Assembly: GCA_947460595.1 (NCBI GenBank)
Contig: CANHGS010000014.1
Location: 1-64,000 of the forward strand
Reading direction: 5' to 3'
DNA length: 64,000 nt
Source: Bacteroidota bacterium
GTDB taxonomy: Bacteria > Bacteroidota > Bacteroidia > Chitinophagales > Chitinophagaceae
Below, piece after piece: positions 26,589 to 34,475 of the stretch (its first letter is position 1; the number at the start of each line of letters is the position of its first letter). The position numbers and the translations under genes are program-made. The notes beneath the pieces are model-generated. The model did not search any database, was not told where the DNA came from, and was given only the letters and a program-made list of their open reading frames with translations.

Positions 26589-27554
26589 TTAATATTGAAT
26601 GGATAATTCCGCAGGGGCAAAATGATCCAGTTTATCCAATTCCAAAACGGTTCCGGTTCCTGCTTCATTGGGATGATACATGGGTACAAATCTGGCCCCA
26701 TATACAAATTCCTCAAACCTGTAGGAGGCTTTTGAAATAACCGTATTGGAAAAACTCTCGTCAAAACCTTGTACAAAAATTAATAATTCTGTTTCTGCAG
26801 CCTCTAAATCTAACTTGCTCAATTGATACAATGGGCTTTCTTCATTAATAGGATGCACCAGTGTCCAGTTAGTAGTCATGGTACTGGCTTTGGCAATATC
26901 TAGAGGCATATTAAAAAATTGATTCTTGATCACCCCATCTTCCTGCACTTTCATGGCAATGGTTACTTTCACTTCTACATTCACCAAATAGTTCTTGGTA
27001 TAGGGTGCCATTCTAAACATGAGTGCCACACCATCTTTAAATGGAGTAAATAGGGCATTATTACTAAATCTAATAAAAGACCTAGGACGGGAAAAGCGGC
27101 CATAGATCATTCCGGTAACCAGGGCAAAACTCATTAAACCGGTTAGGGCTTCAAAACTGGCTACAAAACTGGTCAGAAATCCTACGGGATTAATTCTTCC
27201 ATAACCCACGGTGGTAAAAGTCTGGGCACTAAAAAAGAAGGCTTCTCCAAACTGCTCACCCATGGTATTAGCCACCAGGCCACTTAAGTGTTCCAGACCA
27301 ATAAGCAAGTAAATTCCGGCAAAAATCAGGTTGATGCCAATAAAGAATAGCATGATATAGGCTAGGAATTTCCACCTTTTCATGCTCAGCATGGTATGGA
27401 AGAGGTTTAATCTTTGCCAAAAATGCAATCCCCTTACTTCAATATTGGCCCTGCCGTCTTTGGCAAAAAAACGGCCGCCACTCAAGCTAGTATTGGTTCC
27501 CAAGCCAGTTTCATGGTTGATTTGGGCCCGTCTATTGAGTTTTCTAAAAGCCAT
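26589..27554 (-). CDS. Prokaryotic inward-rectifier potassium channel (KirBac-like)
   Basis: The protein has 321 residues from ATG 27554 (MAFRKLNRR); the track start 14 codons earlier overlaps the promoter. An N-terminal slide-helix region precedes TM1 (FLAYIMLFFIGINLIFAGIYLL). The pore carries the selectivity filter TVGYGRINP near residue 113, followed by TM2 (ALTGLMSFALVTGMIYGRF) and the RPRSFIRFS linker. An immunoglobulin-like cytoplasmic domain of about 190 residues follows. This is the Kir architecture, gating K+ flux across the inner membrane. A -7 box TATTTTTG is 20 nt upstream, and the Sua5 gene is downstream in the same operon. Confidence 0.92.
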   Translation of the reverse strand: MAFRKLNRRAQINHETGLGTNTSLSGGRFFAKDGRANIEVRGLHFWQRLNLFHTMLSMKRWKFLAYIMLFFIGINLIFAGIYLLIGLEHLSGLVANTMGEQFGEAFFFSAQTFTTVGYGRINPVGFLTSFVASFEALTGLMSFALVTGMIYGRFSRPRSFIRFSNNALFTPFKDGVALMFRMAPYTKNYLVNVEVKVTIAMKVQEDGVIKNQFFNMPLDIAKASTMTTNWTLVHPINEESPLYQLSKLDLEAAETELLIFVQGFDESFSNTVISKASYRFEEFVYGARFVPMYHPNEAGTGTVLELDKLDHFAPAELSIQY

Positions 27555-27574
27555 TCTAGGAAATTGATTTGTTT

Positions 27575-27582
27575 CAAAAATA
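27575..27582 (-). promoter_or_regulatory. -7 promoter box (TATTTTTG) for the Kir channel/Sua5 operon
   Basis: This is an exact TAnnTTTG match on the minus strand, 20 nt before ATG 27554. The divergent lepA promoter lies about 70 bp away. Confidence 0.4.
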
Positions 27583-27652
27583 ATGCCTTTCTGCAAATTC
27601 TAGATAATCCTGTCTTTAATGACTAATTGTTTCGTTTTCTGCTTCCTGCTCC

Positions 27653-27660
27653 TATCTTTG
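27653..27660 (+). promoter_or_regulatory. -7 promoter box (TATCTTTG) for lepA
   Basis: This exact TAnnTTTG match ends 7 nt before the lepA ATG. A TTG lies 23 nt upstream of it (27627-27629). Confidence 0.5.
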
Positions 27661-27667
27661 CAGCCTT

Positions 27668-29452
27668 ATGAAAAATATCAGGAATTTTTGCATTATTGCG
27701 CATATTGACCATGGTAAGAGTACTTTGGCCGATAGGTTATTGGAACATACCAAGACCATCGGTGAAAGAGACATGATGAACCAAGTGTTAGATGATATGG
27801 ATTTGGAGCGGGAAAAAGGCATCACCATCAAGAGTCACGCCATTCAAATCAACTATCCCTTCAAAGGGGAGCAATACGTGTTCAACCTCATTGATACACC
27901 CGGTCACGTAGACTTTAGCTATGAAGTAAGCCGTGCCTTAGCTGCTTGTGAAGGAGCCTTGCTTTTAGTGGATGCTTCTCAAGGGATTCAAGCACAGACT
28001 ATTTCTAATTTGTATTTGGCCATTGATAATAATTTGGAAATCATTCCTGTAATCAACAAGATTGACATGGATGGTGCCAAGATTCCAGAAGTAACGGATC
28101 AAATTGTAGACCTAATTGGTTGCAAGGCAGAAGATATTTTATTAGCCAGTGGAAAAAGTGGCATTGGCATTGACGAGATTCTAGCTGCCATTGTTGAACG
28201 TATTCCAGCCCCTCAGGGTAGTTATGAAGCGCCATTACAAGCATTGATTTTTGATTCGGTTTTCAATAGTTTCCGTGGAATCATTGTTTACTACCGTATC
28301 ATGAACGGGGTTTTGAAAAAAGGTGACAAGATTCGTTTTGTAGCATCCGGACAGGATTATATAGCCGATGAAGTGGGCGTATTGAAACTCAGTATGACAC
28401 CCAAGGATGAAGTGAAAGCGGGAGACGTGGGCTATATTATAACCGGTATTAAAGTAGCACGTGAAGTAAAAGTAGGAGATACCATTACACTAGCTAATAA
28501 TCCAGGACTAATGATCCATGGATTTGAAGAAGTAAAACCCATGGTATTTGCAGGAATCTATCCTGTAAACACAGATGAGTTTGAAGAATTGCGCGAATGC
28601 ATGGACAAACTGCAGTTAAATGATGCTTCACTCACTTTTGAACTAGAAACTTCACAAGCCCTGGGCTTTGGATTCCGTTGCGGATTCTTAGGCCTCCTGC
28701 ACATGGAGATTATTCAAGAGCGTTTAGAAAGAGAGTTTAACCAAACCGTGATTACTACGGTACCAAACGTGAGCTTCTTGGCGTACACTTCAAAAGGAGA
28801 CAAGCTAATCGTGAACAATCCTTCTGAAATGCCTGATCCAACCAAATTGGATAAGATTGAAGAGCCCTTTATTAGGGCACAGATTATTACCGTTTCTGAT
28901 TATATTGGAAATATTATGACCCTTTGCTTGGGCAAACGCGGAATCCTGATTGGTCAAACTTATTTGACCCCAACTAGGGTAGAACTTACTTTTGAAATGC
29001 CATTAACTGAGATTGTATTTGACTTTTATGATAAATTAAAAAGTCAGACCAGGGGTTATGCCTCATTTGACTATTCACCCATTGGCTATAGAGATGCCGA
29101 TATTGTGAAAATGGATATCCTCTTGAACAATGAAAAAGTGGATGCTTTAAGTGCATTGATTCACCGCAGCCGCGCTACCGATTTTGGCCGCAAGCTTTGC
29201 GAGAAATTAAAGGAACTCTTAACCAAACAACAATTCCAAATTGCCATTCAAGCTGCTATTGGTGCCAAAGTAATTGCGCGTGAAAATATCAGTGCTTTAC
29301 GCAAAGACGTAACTGCCAAATGTTATGGCGGTGACGTTAGCCGTAAGCGTAAACTCTTGGAGAAGCAGAAAGAAGGTAAGAAAAGGATGCGCTTGGTTGG
29401 TAACGTAGAAGTTCCGCAAGAAGCTTTTTTAGCGGTCTTGAAACTGGACTAA
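27668..29452 (+). CDS. lepA: Elongation factor 4 (LepA)
   Basis: This ribosome-associated GTPase back-translocates or helps resolve stalled and assembling ribosomes. It has 594 residues with G1 AHIDHGKST (near residue 12), G3 [13 protein letters not shown]4 NKIDMDGA, then EF-G-like domains II, III and V. The LepA-specific C-terminal domain contains [24 protein letters not shown]. It starts with [12 protein letters not shown], the usual N terminus. The gene stands alone, with a near-leaderless promoter and a GTGAAGA repeat array after its stop. Confidence 0.97.
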   Translation: MKNIRNFCIIAHIDHGKSTLADRLLEHTKTIGERDMMNQVLDDMDLEREKGITIKSHAIQINYPFKGEQYVFNLIDTPGHVDFSYEVSRALAACEGALLLVDASQGIQAQTISNLYLAIDNNLEIIPVINKIDMDGAKIPEVTDQIVDLIGCKAEDILLASGKSGIGIDEILAAIVERIPAPQGSYEAPLQALIFDSVFNSFRGIIVYYRIMNGVLKKGDKIRFVASGQDYIADEVGVLKLSMTPKDEVKAGDVGYIITGIKVAREVKVGDTITLANNPGLMIHGFEEVKPMVFAGIYPVNTDEFEELRECMDKLQLNDASLTFELETSQALGFGFRCGFLGLLHMEIIQERLEREFNQTVITTVPNVSFLAYTSKGDKLIVNNPSEMPDPTKLDKIEEPFIRAQIITVSDYIGNIMTLCLGKRGILIGQTYLTPTRVELTFEMPLTEIVFDFYDKLKSQTRGYASFDYSPIGYRDADIVKMDILLNNEKVDALSALIHRSRATDFGRKLCEKLKELLTKQQFQIAIQAAIGAKVIARENISALRKDVTAKCYGGDVSRKRKLLEKQKEGKKRMRLVGNVEVPQEAFLAVLKLD

Positions 29453-29453
29453 T

Positions 29454-29580
29454 CTTAAAGTGAAGAGGAAGAAAGTGAAGAGATAAGAGGAGGAAAGTGA
29501 AGAGTGAAGAGTGGAGGAAGAAAGTGAAAAGTGAAAGAAGAAAGTGAAGAGATAAGAGTGAAGAATGGAAAGAAGAAACT
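29454..29580 (+). repeat. GTGAAGA-type heptamer repeat array behind lepA
   Basis: About 120 bp of purine-only sequence is built from the words GTGAAGAG, ATAAGAG, GAAGAAAGTGAAG and GAATGG. It begins within 10 bp of the lepA stop and reads GTGAAGA in lepA sense. It is more degenerate than the array at 31150-31248 and shares a composite word with the array at 60515-60549. Confidence 0.85.
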
Positions 29581-29604
29581 GATTCGTATAACCTAGGGCT
29601 TTGG

Positions 29605-30492
29605 TTATTGGGTAATAGGAACCGGTTTGGGATCTAATTCATCCACGTTTTTCTCGTGAATCCATTTCCCATTCTGCCAACGGAAACCCTCATAAGTGCC
29701 ATAAGGAATTAGGCTATAGCGTTCCTTTACCTCACCTGTTTCACTAACCAAGTGAGCAAAGACAATCTTGTCTAGTTCTGGGTCATAATTAAACTTGGCA
29801 CCAGCTTGTTTTTTAAACTCCAAACAGAAGCGAAACGCGGGTTGCGGGGGTTTAATGCTGTCTTGTGTATAGGTGAAAAATTTGCCTCCAAACAAGGGTT
29901 TTCCCTGTGCATCAAAATGTAATACTTCCATCCATTTTTTAGTACTACGAGCATTACTCTCATCATATCCCAACAGGGTATAGTACTGTTTGTTGTTAAA
30001 TGATTTCTGCACAATGCCATAGTACACTGCACCAATCCAATTGGCAGGAGTACGAATAGAATCAATAGGATTCTCACTATAATCAGAATGGTCAAATAAG
30101 GGGAAGAGTTTTAAAGAACCATCATTGGTGCGCATCTGAATAGCGCCATGTTGTCTATAAGCAGAAAAGTCTTTCATGACCTGCCAGGTAAAAATTCTAA
30201 AACTACTATCTGGTGCATATACTTTGGAAATAGTAGTTAAGGAATCAAAGCGATAATGAAAACTATTAGGCTGACGTAGTGCTTGCACCAAACCACGAGT
30301 AAACAAACTATCGGCCCTAAAGCGATCAATCATATCTTCTGCATTCATGATACCCAGTGCATAATCCTTGATGCTTTCCTCTATTTGTGCAATGGCACTT
30401 AAAGGAGCAACCACTGCTTTTGAATCAGACTTGCGCTGAGCAGACATTTGCAAACAAAACATTACCAGAACTAAAGAAAGAAAAGGCTTCAT
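29605..30492 (-). CDS. Hypothetical exported protein (295 aa)
   Basis: I do not recognise the family by name. It has a Sec signal peptide (MKPFLSLVLVMFCLQMSAQ) and then a mostly beta-rich soluble domain with many aromatic residues: SFRIFTWQVMKDFSAYRQ, WIGAVYYGIVQKSFNNKQYYTLLGYD and YGTYEGFRWQNGKWIHE. No catalytic motif stands out. It is last in the leftward glycan cluster, 39 nt after the HAD phosphatase stop, but its own function may be unrelated. Its location should be periplasm or outer membrane. Confidence 0.65.
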   Translation of the reverse strand: MKPFLSLVLVMFCLQMSAQRKSDSKAVVAPLSAIAQIEESIKDYALGIMNAEDMIDRFRADSLFTRGLVQALRQPNSFHYRFDSLTTISKVYAPDSSFRIFTWQVMKDFSAYRQHGAIQMRTNDGSLKLFPLFDHSDYSENPIDSIRTPANWIGAVYYGIVQKSFNNKQYYTLLGYDESNARSTKKWMEVLHFDAQGKPLFGGKFFTYTQDSIKPPQPAFRFCLEFKKQAGAKFNYDPELDKIVFAHLVSETGEVKERYSLIPYGTYEGFRWQNGKWIHEKNVDELDPKPVPITQ

Positions 30493-30531
30493 GGCACTAA
30501 GTTAAAGCAATGCGCTATACCCAAACATGTT

Positions 30532-31095
30532 TTAGGATTTTCTTAAAGCTGCAATAGATTGGGCAAATTCCAAGAGGTTATTGAAACGAAAGTCTATCTG
30601 AGGGTGTGGATCTTCCGTTTGCGGATGCGTTGTGGCTACAAATACAGTATGCATCCCGGCGTTTTTTCCAAAAGCCATATCAGAAGGTCTATTCCCTACC
30701 ATAATGCTCTTAGTAAAATCAACTTCAGGGTAGAGGTGCTTTGCCTGAAAAGCCATGCCAGGATTGGGTTTACGGTTTGGCGATTCAGTTTCTATATCAG
30801 CACAAAAAAACAAATGATCCAAATTGCCACCCTTTTCTTGAATAGCGGCCAACATATTGGCGTGAATATTTTCCAAATCTTCTAAACTCATCAAACCCTT
30901 ACCAACCCCTTTTTGATTGGTCACTAAAAAAATCCTTGCAAATTGATTGCGCAATAAGGCCAATGCTTCTAGGGTAGTAGGATAAAATTGAAACTCCTCC
31001 CAATTCATTATATAGTCATTCTCCTTTTCAACATTAATCACGCCATCCCTGTCCAAGAACAATATCCAATCAGTTGAAATTTCTCTTAAATCCAT
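30532..31095 (-). CDS. HAD-IIIA phosphatase, GmhB-like
   Basis: This should dephosphorylate a sugar bisphosphate, by family analogy D-glycero-D-manno-heptose 1,7-bisphosphate. The start is ATG 31095 (MDLREISTDWILFLDRDGVIN); the track begins at a TTG four codons earlier. HAD motif I is FLDRDGVIN, motif II LVTNQKGVG, motif III NRKPNPGM and motif IV IMVGNRPSDMAFG. The usual GmhB zinc ligands (CxH...CxC before motif III) are missing; only one Cys (FFCADIE) is present. A sedoheptulose-7-phosphate isomerase gene precedes it, which supports the heptose pathway. Confidence 0.78.
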   Translation of the reverse strand: MDLREISTDWILFLDRDGVINVEKENDYIMNWEEFQFYPTTLEALALLRNQFARIFLVTNQKGVGKGLMSLEDLENIHANMLAAIQEKGGNLDHLFFCADIETESPNRKPNPGMAFQAKHLYPEVDFTKSIMVGNRPSDMAFGKNAGMHTVFVATTHPQTEDPHPQIDFRFNNLLEFAQSIAALRKS

Positions 31096-31137
31096 AATCA
31101 CATTCAATTCTTTTTTTTCATCGCAATCATCACTTTC

Positions 31138-31248
31138 TTCTTCCTCATCTCTTCACTCTTCACTCTTCACTCTTCACTCTTCACTCTTCACTCTTCACTC
31201 TTCACTCTTCACTTTCTTCCTCCACTCTTCACTCTTCACTCTTCACTA
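31138..31248 (-). repeat. GTGAAGA heptanucleotide tandem array behind the SIS gene
   Basis: On the minus strand, directly at the TAG stop of the SIS gene, the sequence is a run of GAGTGAA heptamers. Three to four units are followed by an 11-bp purine interruption and then eight consecutive perfect units plus a partial one. The TAG stop overlaps the first unit (TAGTGAAGAG). Because 7 is not a multiple of 3, every reading frame meets TGA inside the array. Confidence 0.95.
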
Positions 31249-31827
31249 ATCTTCAAAGAAGATAGCCGCTTCTACAAGTTCGCATACAATATGACCAATC
31301 ATCATATGTGCTTCCTGAATTCGAGGTGTAACACTTGAAGGTACATTGATTAAATAATCGCTTAAGCCTTTCATGTCACCGCCGCTTTCTCCCGTTAAAC
31401 CAACGGTGATAATACCCTTGGCCCTTGCGGTTTCAAAAGCTTTGACAATATTTTTAGAATTTCCAGATGTGCTAATGCCAATCAATACATCGCCTTTTTC
31501 CATAATGCCATCTACTAGCCTAGCATAAATCATATCATAGCTATAATCATTGGCCACAGCTGTTAAATAAGAAGTATTGCAATGCAGGGCTTCAGATGGA
31601 AGTGCCCTGCGATTTTTGTAAAACCTACCAGAGAATTCAGCCGCCAAGTGTTGTGCATCGGCAGCGGAACCGCCATTTCCACAGAAATGTACCCTCTGCC
31701 CATTATTAAAAGCAGGTACTATCATTTTAATGACACTGTCAATAGTTGTTACCAATTCCTCATCTTCCAATATGGCTTGCTTCAGTTCTATGGAAGCCTT
31801 CATTAATTTTTTGATTGCTACTTTCAT
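31246..31827 (-). CDS. gmhA: D-sedoheptulose-7-phosphate isomerase type SIS protein (GmhA-like)
   Basis: This is a sugar isomerase domain protein of 193 residues. It has HFCGNGGSAADAQHLAAEFSGRF (substrate-binding loop, near residue 46), VLIGISTSGNSKNIVKAFE, TVGLTGESGG and a C-terminal EAHMMIGHIVCELVE. These are the GmhA signatures for the first step of ADP-heptose synthesis. It follows GT4 by 5 nt and precedes the HAD gene, consistent with one LPS core or S-layer glycan precursor operon. Its stop codon is fused to a heptamer repeat array. Confidence 0.88.
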   Translation of the reverse strand: MKVAIKKLMKASIELKQAILEDEELVTTIDSVIKMIVPAFNNGQRVHFCGNGGSAADAQHLAAEFSGRFYKNRRALPSEALHCNTSYLTAVANDYSYDMIYARLVDGIMEKGDVLIGISTSGNSKNIVKAFETARAKGIITVGLTGESGGDMKGLSDYLINVPSSVTPRIQEAHMMIGHIVCELVEAAIFFED

Positions 31828-31832
31828 GATAT

Positions 31833-32978
31833 TTATTTTTCCGCCAAATCTTCAATAGTCTGCACCAATTGGGGCCAACCATATTTGATTTTCTCTGCAC
31901 GAAGTTGGGGCAAAAAATGTTTTTCTCCTAATGAATACAGATTTTTAATGCCTTCAGCAATAGCTTTAACATTTGGTTCTACAACTAATCCTACTTGACC
32001 ATTTGGTACTAGTTCAGCCAGTCCTCCAACATTGGTCACCAGCATAGGTTTTTCAAAATGATAGGCTAGGGGAGTTACCCCTGATTGGGTAGCATGTTTA
32101 TAAGGTTGAATCACAAAATCAGCCGCGCTCAAATAATAACGCACTTGATCATCGGCAATAAAATCTGTTTTCAAGATCAAAAGGTCTCTTATATTTAATT
32201 GGTCAATCTGTTCTTGATAGCCTTTTTCATCGTCATAGAATTCTCCGGCTACCAAGAGCTTGGGCACTAACATTTCTGGAATAGACCGAGCCTCTTTTTT
32301 TAATTGAGCCATGGCGTCTAACAACAAATCTAATCCTTTGTATTTGCGTATAAAACCAAAGAATAATATAATGGGTTGCTCCACTTCAATGCCCAAATGT
32401 TTCTTGGCCATGGCCTTATCCAAAGGATCCCCAAAATTATCATACAGTGGGTGAACCGATTGAATGGCGGAGGTTTGGGTGAATTGTTTCAGGTCTGCTA
32501 AAACCTTGGCACTCATGGTCACAAAACCATCCATGGGCCCTACAAAATATTGGGTAAAGGTTTTGTCACCCGGCCTTTTCTCGTGTGGAATAATATTGTC
32601 TGCAATGCAAATGAGTTTGGAGTGTTTGTTTCTCTTGATGATTCTTAAAATGGTACCCAAACAAGGCCCCATGAGTGGTAACCAATATCTGACCAGTACT
32701 AGGTCTGGTTTGGTGTCTCTGATTTTTCTGCCCACGCTTATCCAGTTCAAAGGATTCATGCTATTGATGCAAACCTCAATGGTCAAATCTTTAGGAGCGG
32801 GCTGATCACTATATTGTGTCTTACCTGGAAACAAAAAACTAGGGTATTGTAAGCTAAAAGTATAAATGGTAACTTGATAGCCTTGGGCCTGAAACTGCCG
32901 GGCCAGACGCTCATTAAAACTGGCAATGCCGCCACCTCTAAAAGGCCAGGAGGTTCCAATAAGGGCCAGTTTTTTCAT
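31833..32978 (-). CDS. Glycosyltransferase family 4
   Basis: This 381-residue GT-B retaining glycosyltransferase has an N-terminal acceptor domain (WPFRGGGIASFNERLARQF) and a central start of the donor domain at IILFFGFIRKYKGLDLLL. The C-terminal sugar-nucleotide site is SGVTPLAYHFEKPMLVTNVGGLAELV. There is no membrane helix. It lies between the GT2 gene (10 nt) and the SIS gene (5 nt) in the leftward glycan operon. Donor and acceptor are unknown. Confidence 0.88.
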   Translation of the reverse strand: MKKLALIGTSWPFRGGGIASFNERLARQFQAQGYQVTIYTFSLQYPSFLFPGKTQYSDQPAPKDLTIEVCINSMNPLNWISVGRKIRDTKPDLVLVRYWLPLMGPCLGTILRIIKRNKHSKLICIADNIIPHEKRPGDKTFTQYFVGPMDGFVTMSAKVLADLKQFTQTSAIQSVHPLYDNFGDPLDKAMAKKHLGIEVEQPIILFFGFIRKYKGLDLLLDAMAQLKKEARSIPEMLVPKLLVAGEFYDDEKGYQEQIDQLNIRDLLILKTDFIADDQVRYYLSAADFVIQPYKHATQSGVTPLAYHFEKPMLVTNVGGLAELVPNGQVGLVVEPNVKAIAEGIKNLYSLGEKHFLPQLRAEKIKYGWPQLVQTIEDLAEK

Positions 32979-32988
32979 ACCCTTGGTT

Positions 32989-33936
32989 TTAGTCTTGGAT
33001 GCTCAATTTACTAGCAATCAGGTACACATTTCTTTCAGGAGCATTTCTAGCTACCAGCTCAGCAATAAAGCCAGCTAAGAAGAGCTGCATGCCAATGACC
33101 ATGGTAGTTAGGGCAATAAAAAAAGCAGGTTTATTAGTGAGTGCAAATTCTGCATCTATGAATTTCTCTACTATTAAGTAAGCACTAGAACCCAGCCCCA
33201 TCATAAAAAATAAAGTGCCCAACAATCCAAATAATTGCATGGGACGTTTACCAAATTTACCCAAGAACATAATGGTAGCCAGATCCAAAAAACCATTTAC
33301 AAAACGCTGCCATCCAAATTTGGTGACGCCATATTTACGTGGCCTATGTTCTACTACTTTCTCTCCAATCTTTCTAAATCCACTCCATTTAGCCAAAATA
33401 GGAATATAGCGGTGCATCTCACCATAAACTTCAATGCTTTTAACCACATTGTGCTGATAGGCTTTGAGACCACAGTTGAAATCATTTAATTGAATACCTG
33501 ATGCCCATCGCGCTACCGCGTTAAATAATTTTGAAGGAATATTCTTGGTGAGGGTATTGTCATAACGCACTTTTTTCCAGCCGCTAACCATATCATAACC
33601 CTCATTGATTATCATATTTCTAAGTCCTGGAATTTCATCGGGAGAGTCTTGCATATCCGCATCCATGGTTATTACCACATTTCCCAAAGCAGCTTTAAAC
33701 CCCTCATTCAATGCGGCAGATTTACCATAGTTGCGGCGGAATCGAATGCCTTTGAATGCTTGATTATTTTGTGCAATACCTTCTATTACTTTCCAGCTAT
33801 TATCGGTGCTACCATCATCTACCATGATCACTTCAAAGCTCCATTGGTTTTCGTGCATCACGCGTTCAATCCAGGCACAGAGCTCCGGTAAAGATTCGTC
33901 TTCATTCAATAATGGTACAACAACACTTAGATCCAT
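32989..33936 (-). CDS. Glycosyltransferase family 2, DPM1/ArnC-like, with two C-terminal TM helices
   Basis: This 315-residue inverting GT-A enzyme begins DLSVVVPLLNEDESLPEL. It has the nucleotide-binding VDDGSTDNSW, the metal-binding TMDADMQDSPDEIP (DxD) and NDFNCGLKAYQ. Two transmembrane helices occupy about residues 235-295 (FGLLGTLFFMMGLGSSAYLI and AFFIALTTMVIGMQLFLAGF). Enzymes of this type transfer a sugar to undecaprenyl phosphate at the inner membrane, feeding glycan assembly. Gaps to DUF4199 (18 nt) and GT4 (10 nt) indicate one operon. Confidence 0.9.
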   Translation of the reverse strand: MDLSVVVPLLNEDESLPELCAWIERVMHENQWSFEVIMVDDGSTDNSWKVIEGIAQNNQAFKGIRFRRNYGKSAALNEGFKAALGNVVITMDADMQDSPDEIPGLRNMIINEGYDMVSGWKKVRYDNTLTKNIPSKLFNAVARWASGIQLNDFNCGLKAYQHNVVKSIEVYGEMHRYIPILAKWSGFRKIGEKVVEHRPRKYGVTKFGWQRFVNGFLDLATIMFLGKFGKRPMQLFGLLGTLFFMMGLGSSAYLIVEKFIDAEFALTNKPAFFIALTTMVIGMQLFLAGFIAELVARNAPERNVYLIASKLSIQD

Positions 33937-33954
33937 AACAGTACTTAAATCTTA

Positions 33955-34464
33955 TTAGAAAGGATTTTGCTTAGGGGTCTTTTTAGCCACACCTGCGCCA
34001 ATGGCAGAAGAAATGGCACCTAAAAAACCATACATCAAAATAATGCCACCAATGGCAAAAGGCATCATGAATTTACGGGTCATATCTAAAGCTGCTTTCA
34101 CTTGATCATCCGTTAGCTTTTGGTTCTTTTCCATTTCTGTAGCAGCATTTTCAATAATCTTATCGGTCATTTCTGGGAAAAGTACTTTCATGGATAATAC
34201 AGTATAGATAACTGTAATTACAATTAAAGTTGCAGTTACTTTAAAACCATGTGCAAATACATTTCCATAAGTAACATCGCCCTGCATTTGCTTGGCATAG
34301 TGAATACAAGACCAGATAATTCCAGCTATCACTACAACCCAGCTTATAGCACCCAATGCCTTGTTCTGCATTTGGTCAGTTAAATACAATGCTACACTGA
34401 TAACTATAGTAATTAAACTTAAGATGAGCCCTTTCATCCAGGGTTGTACAATTTTTTCTTCCAT
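33955..34464 (-). CDS. DUF4199 family membrane protein
   Basis: This 169-residue protein has about four transmembrane helices (LILSLITIVISVALYL, ISWVVVIAGIIWSCIHY, ATLIVITVIYTVLSM and a C-terminal FAIGGIILMYGFLGAISSAIGAG). The YAKQMQGDVTYGNVFAHGF loop between helices 2 and 3 is typical of DUF4199. The family is restricted to Bacteroidota and has unknown function. It is often found, as here, between a dihydroorotase-like gene and a GT2, which hints at a shared envelope role. Confidence 0.85.
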   Translation of the reverse strand: MEEKIVQPWMKGLILSLITIVISVALYLTDQMQNKALGAISWVVVIAGIIWSCIHYAKQMQGDVTYGNVFAHGFKVTATLIVITVIYTVLSMKVLFPEMTDKIIENAATEMEKNQKLTDDQVKAALDMTRKFMMPFAIGGIILMYGFLGAISSAIGAGVAKKTPKQNPF

Positions 34465-34475
34465 TTTGGTTGCTT

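Noticed and set aside
29605-30492. Hypothetical exported protein as part of LPS heptose synthesis
   Set aside because: Only position supports it; no transferase or sugar-binding motif is visible.
31138-31248. Low-complexity sequence as assembly artefact
   Set aside because: Related but non-identical arrays recur behind three other genes with a consistent strand and position, which an assembly error would not produce.
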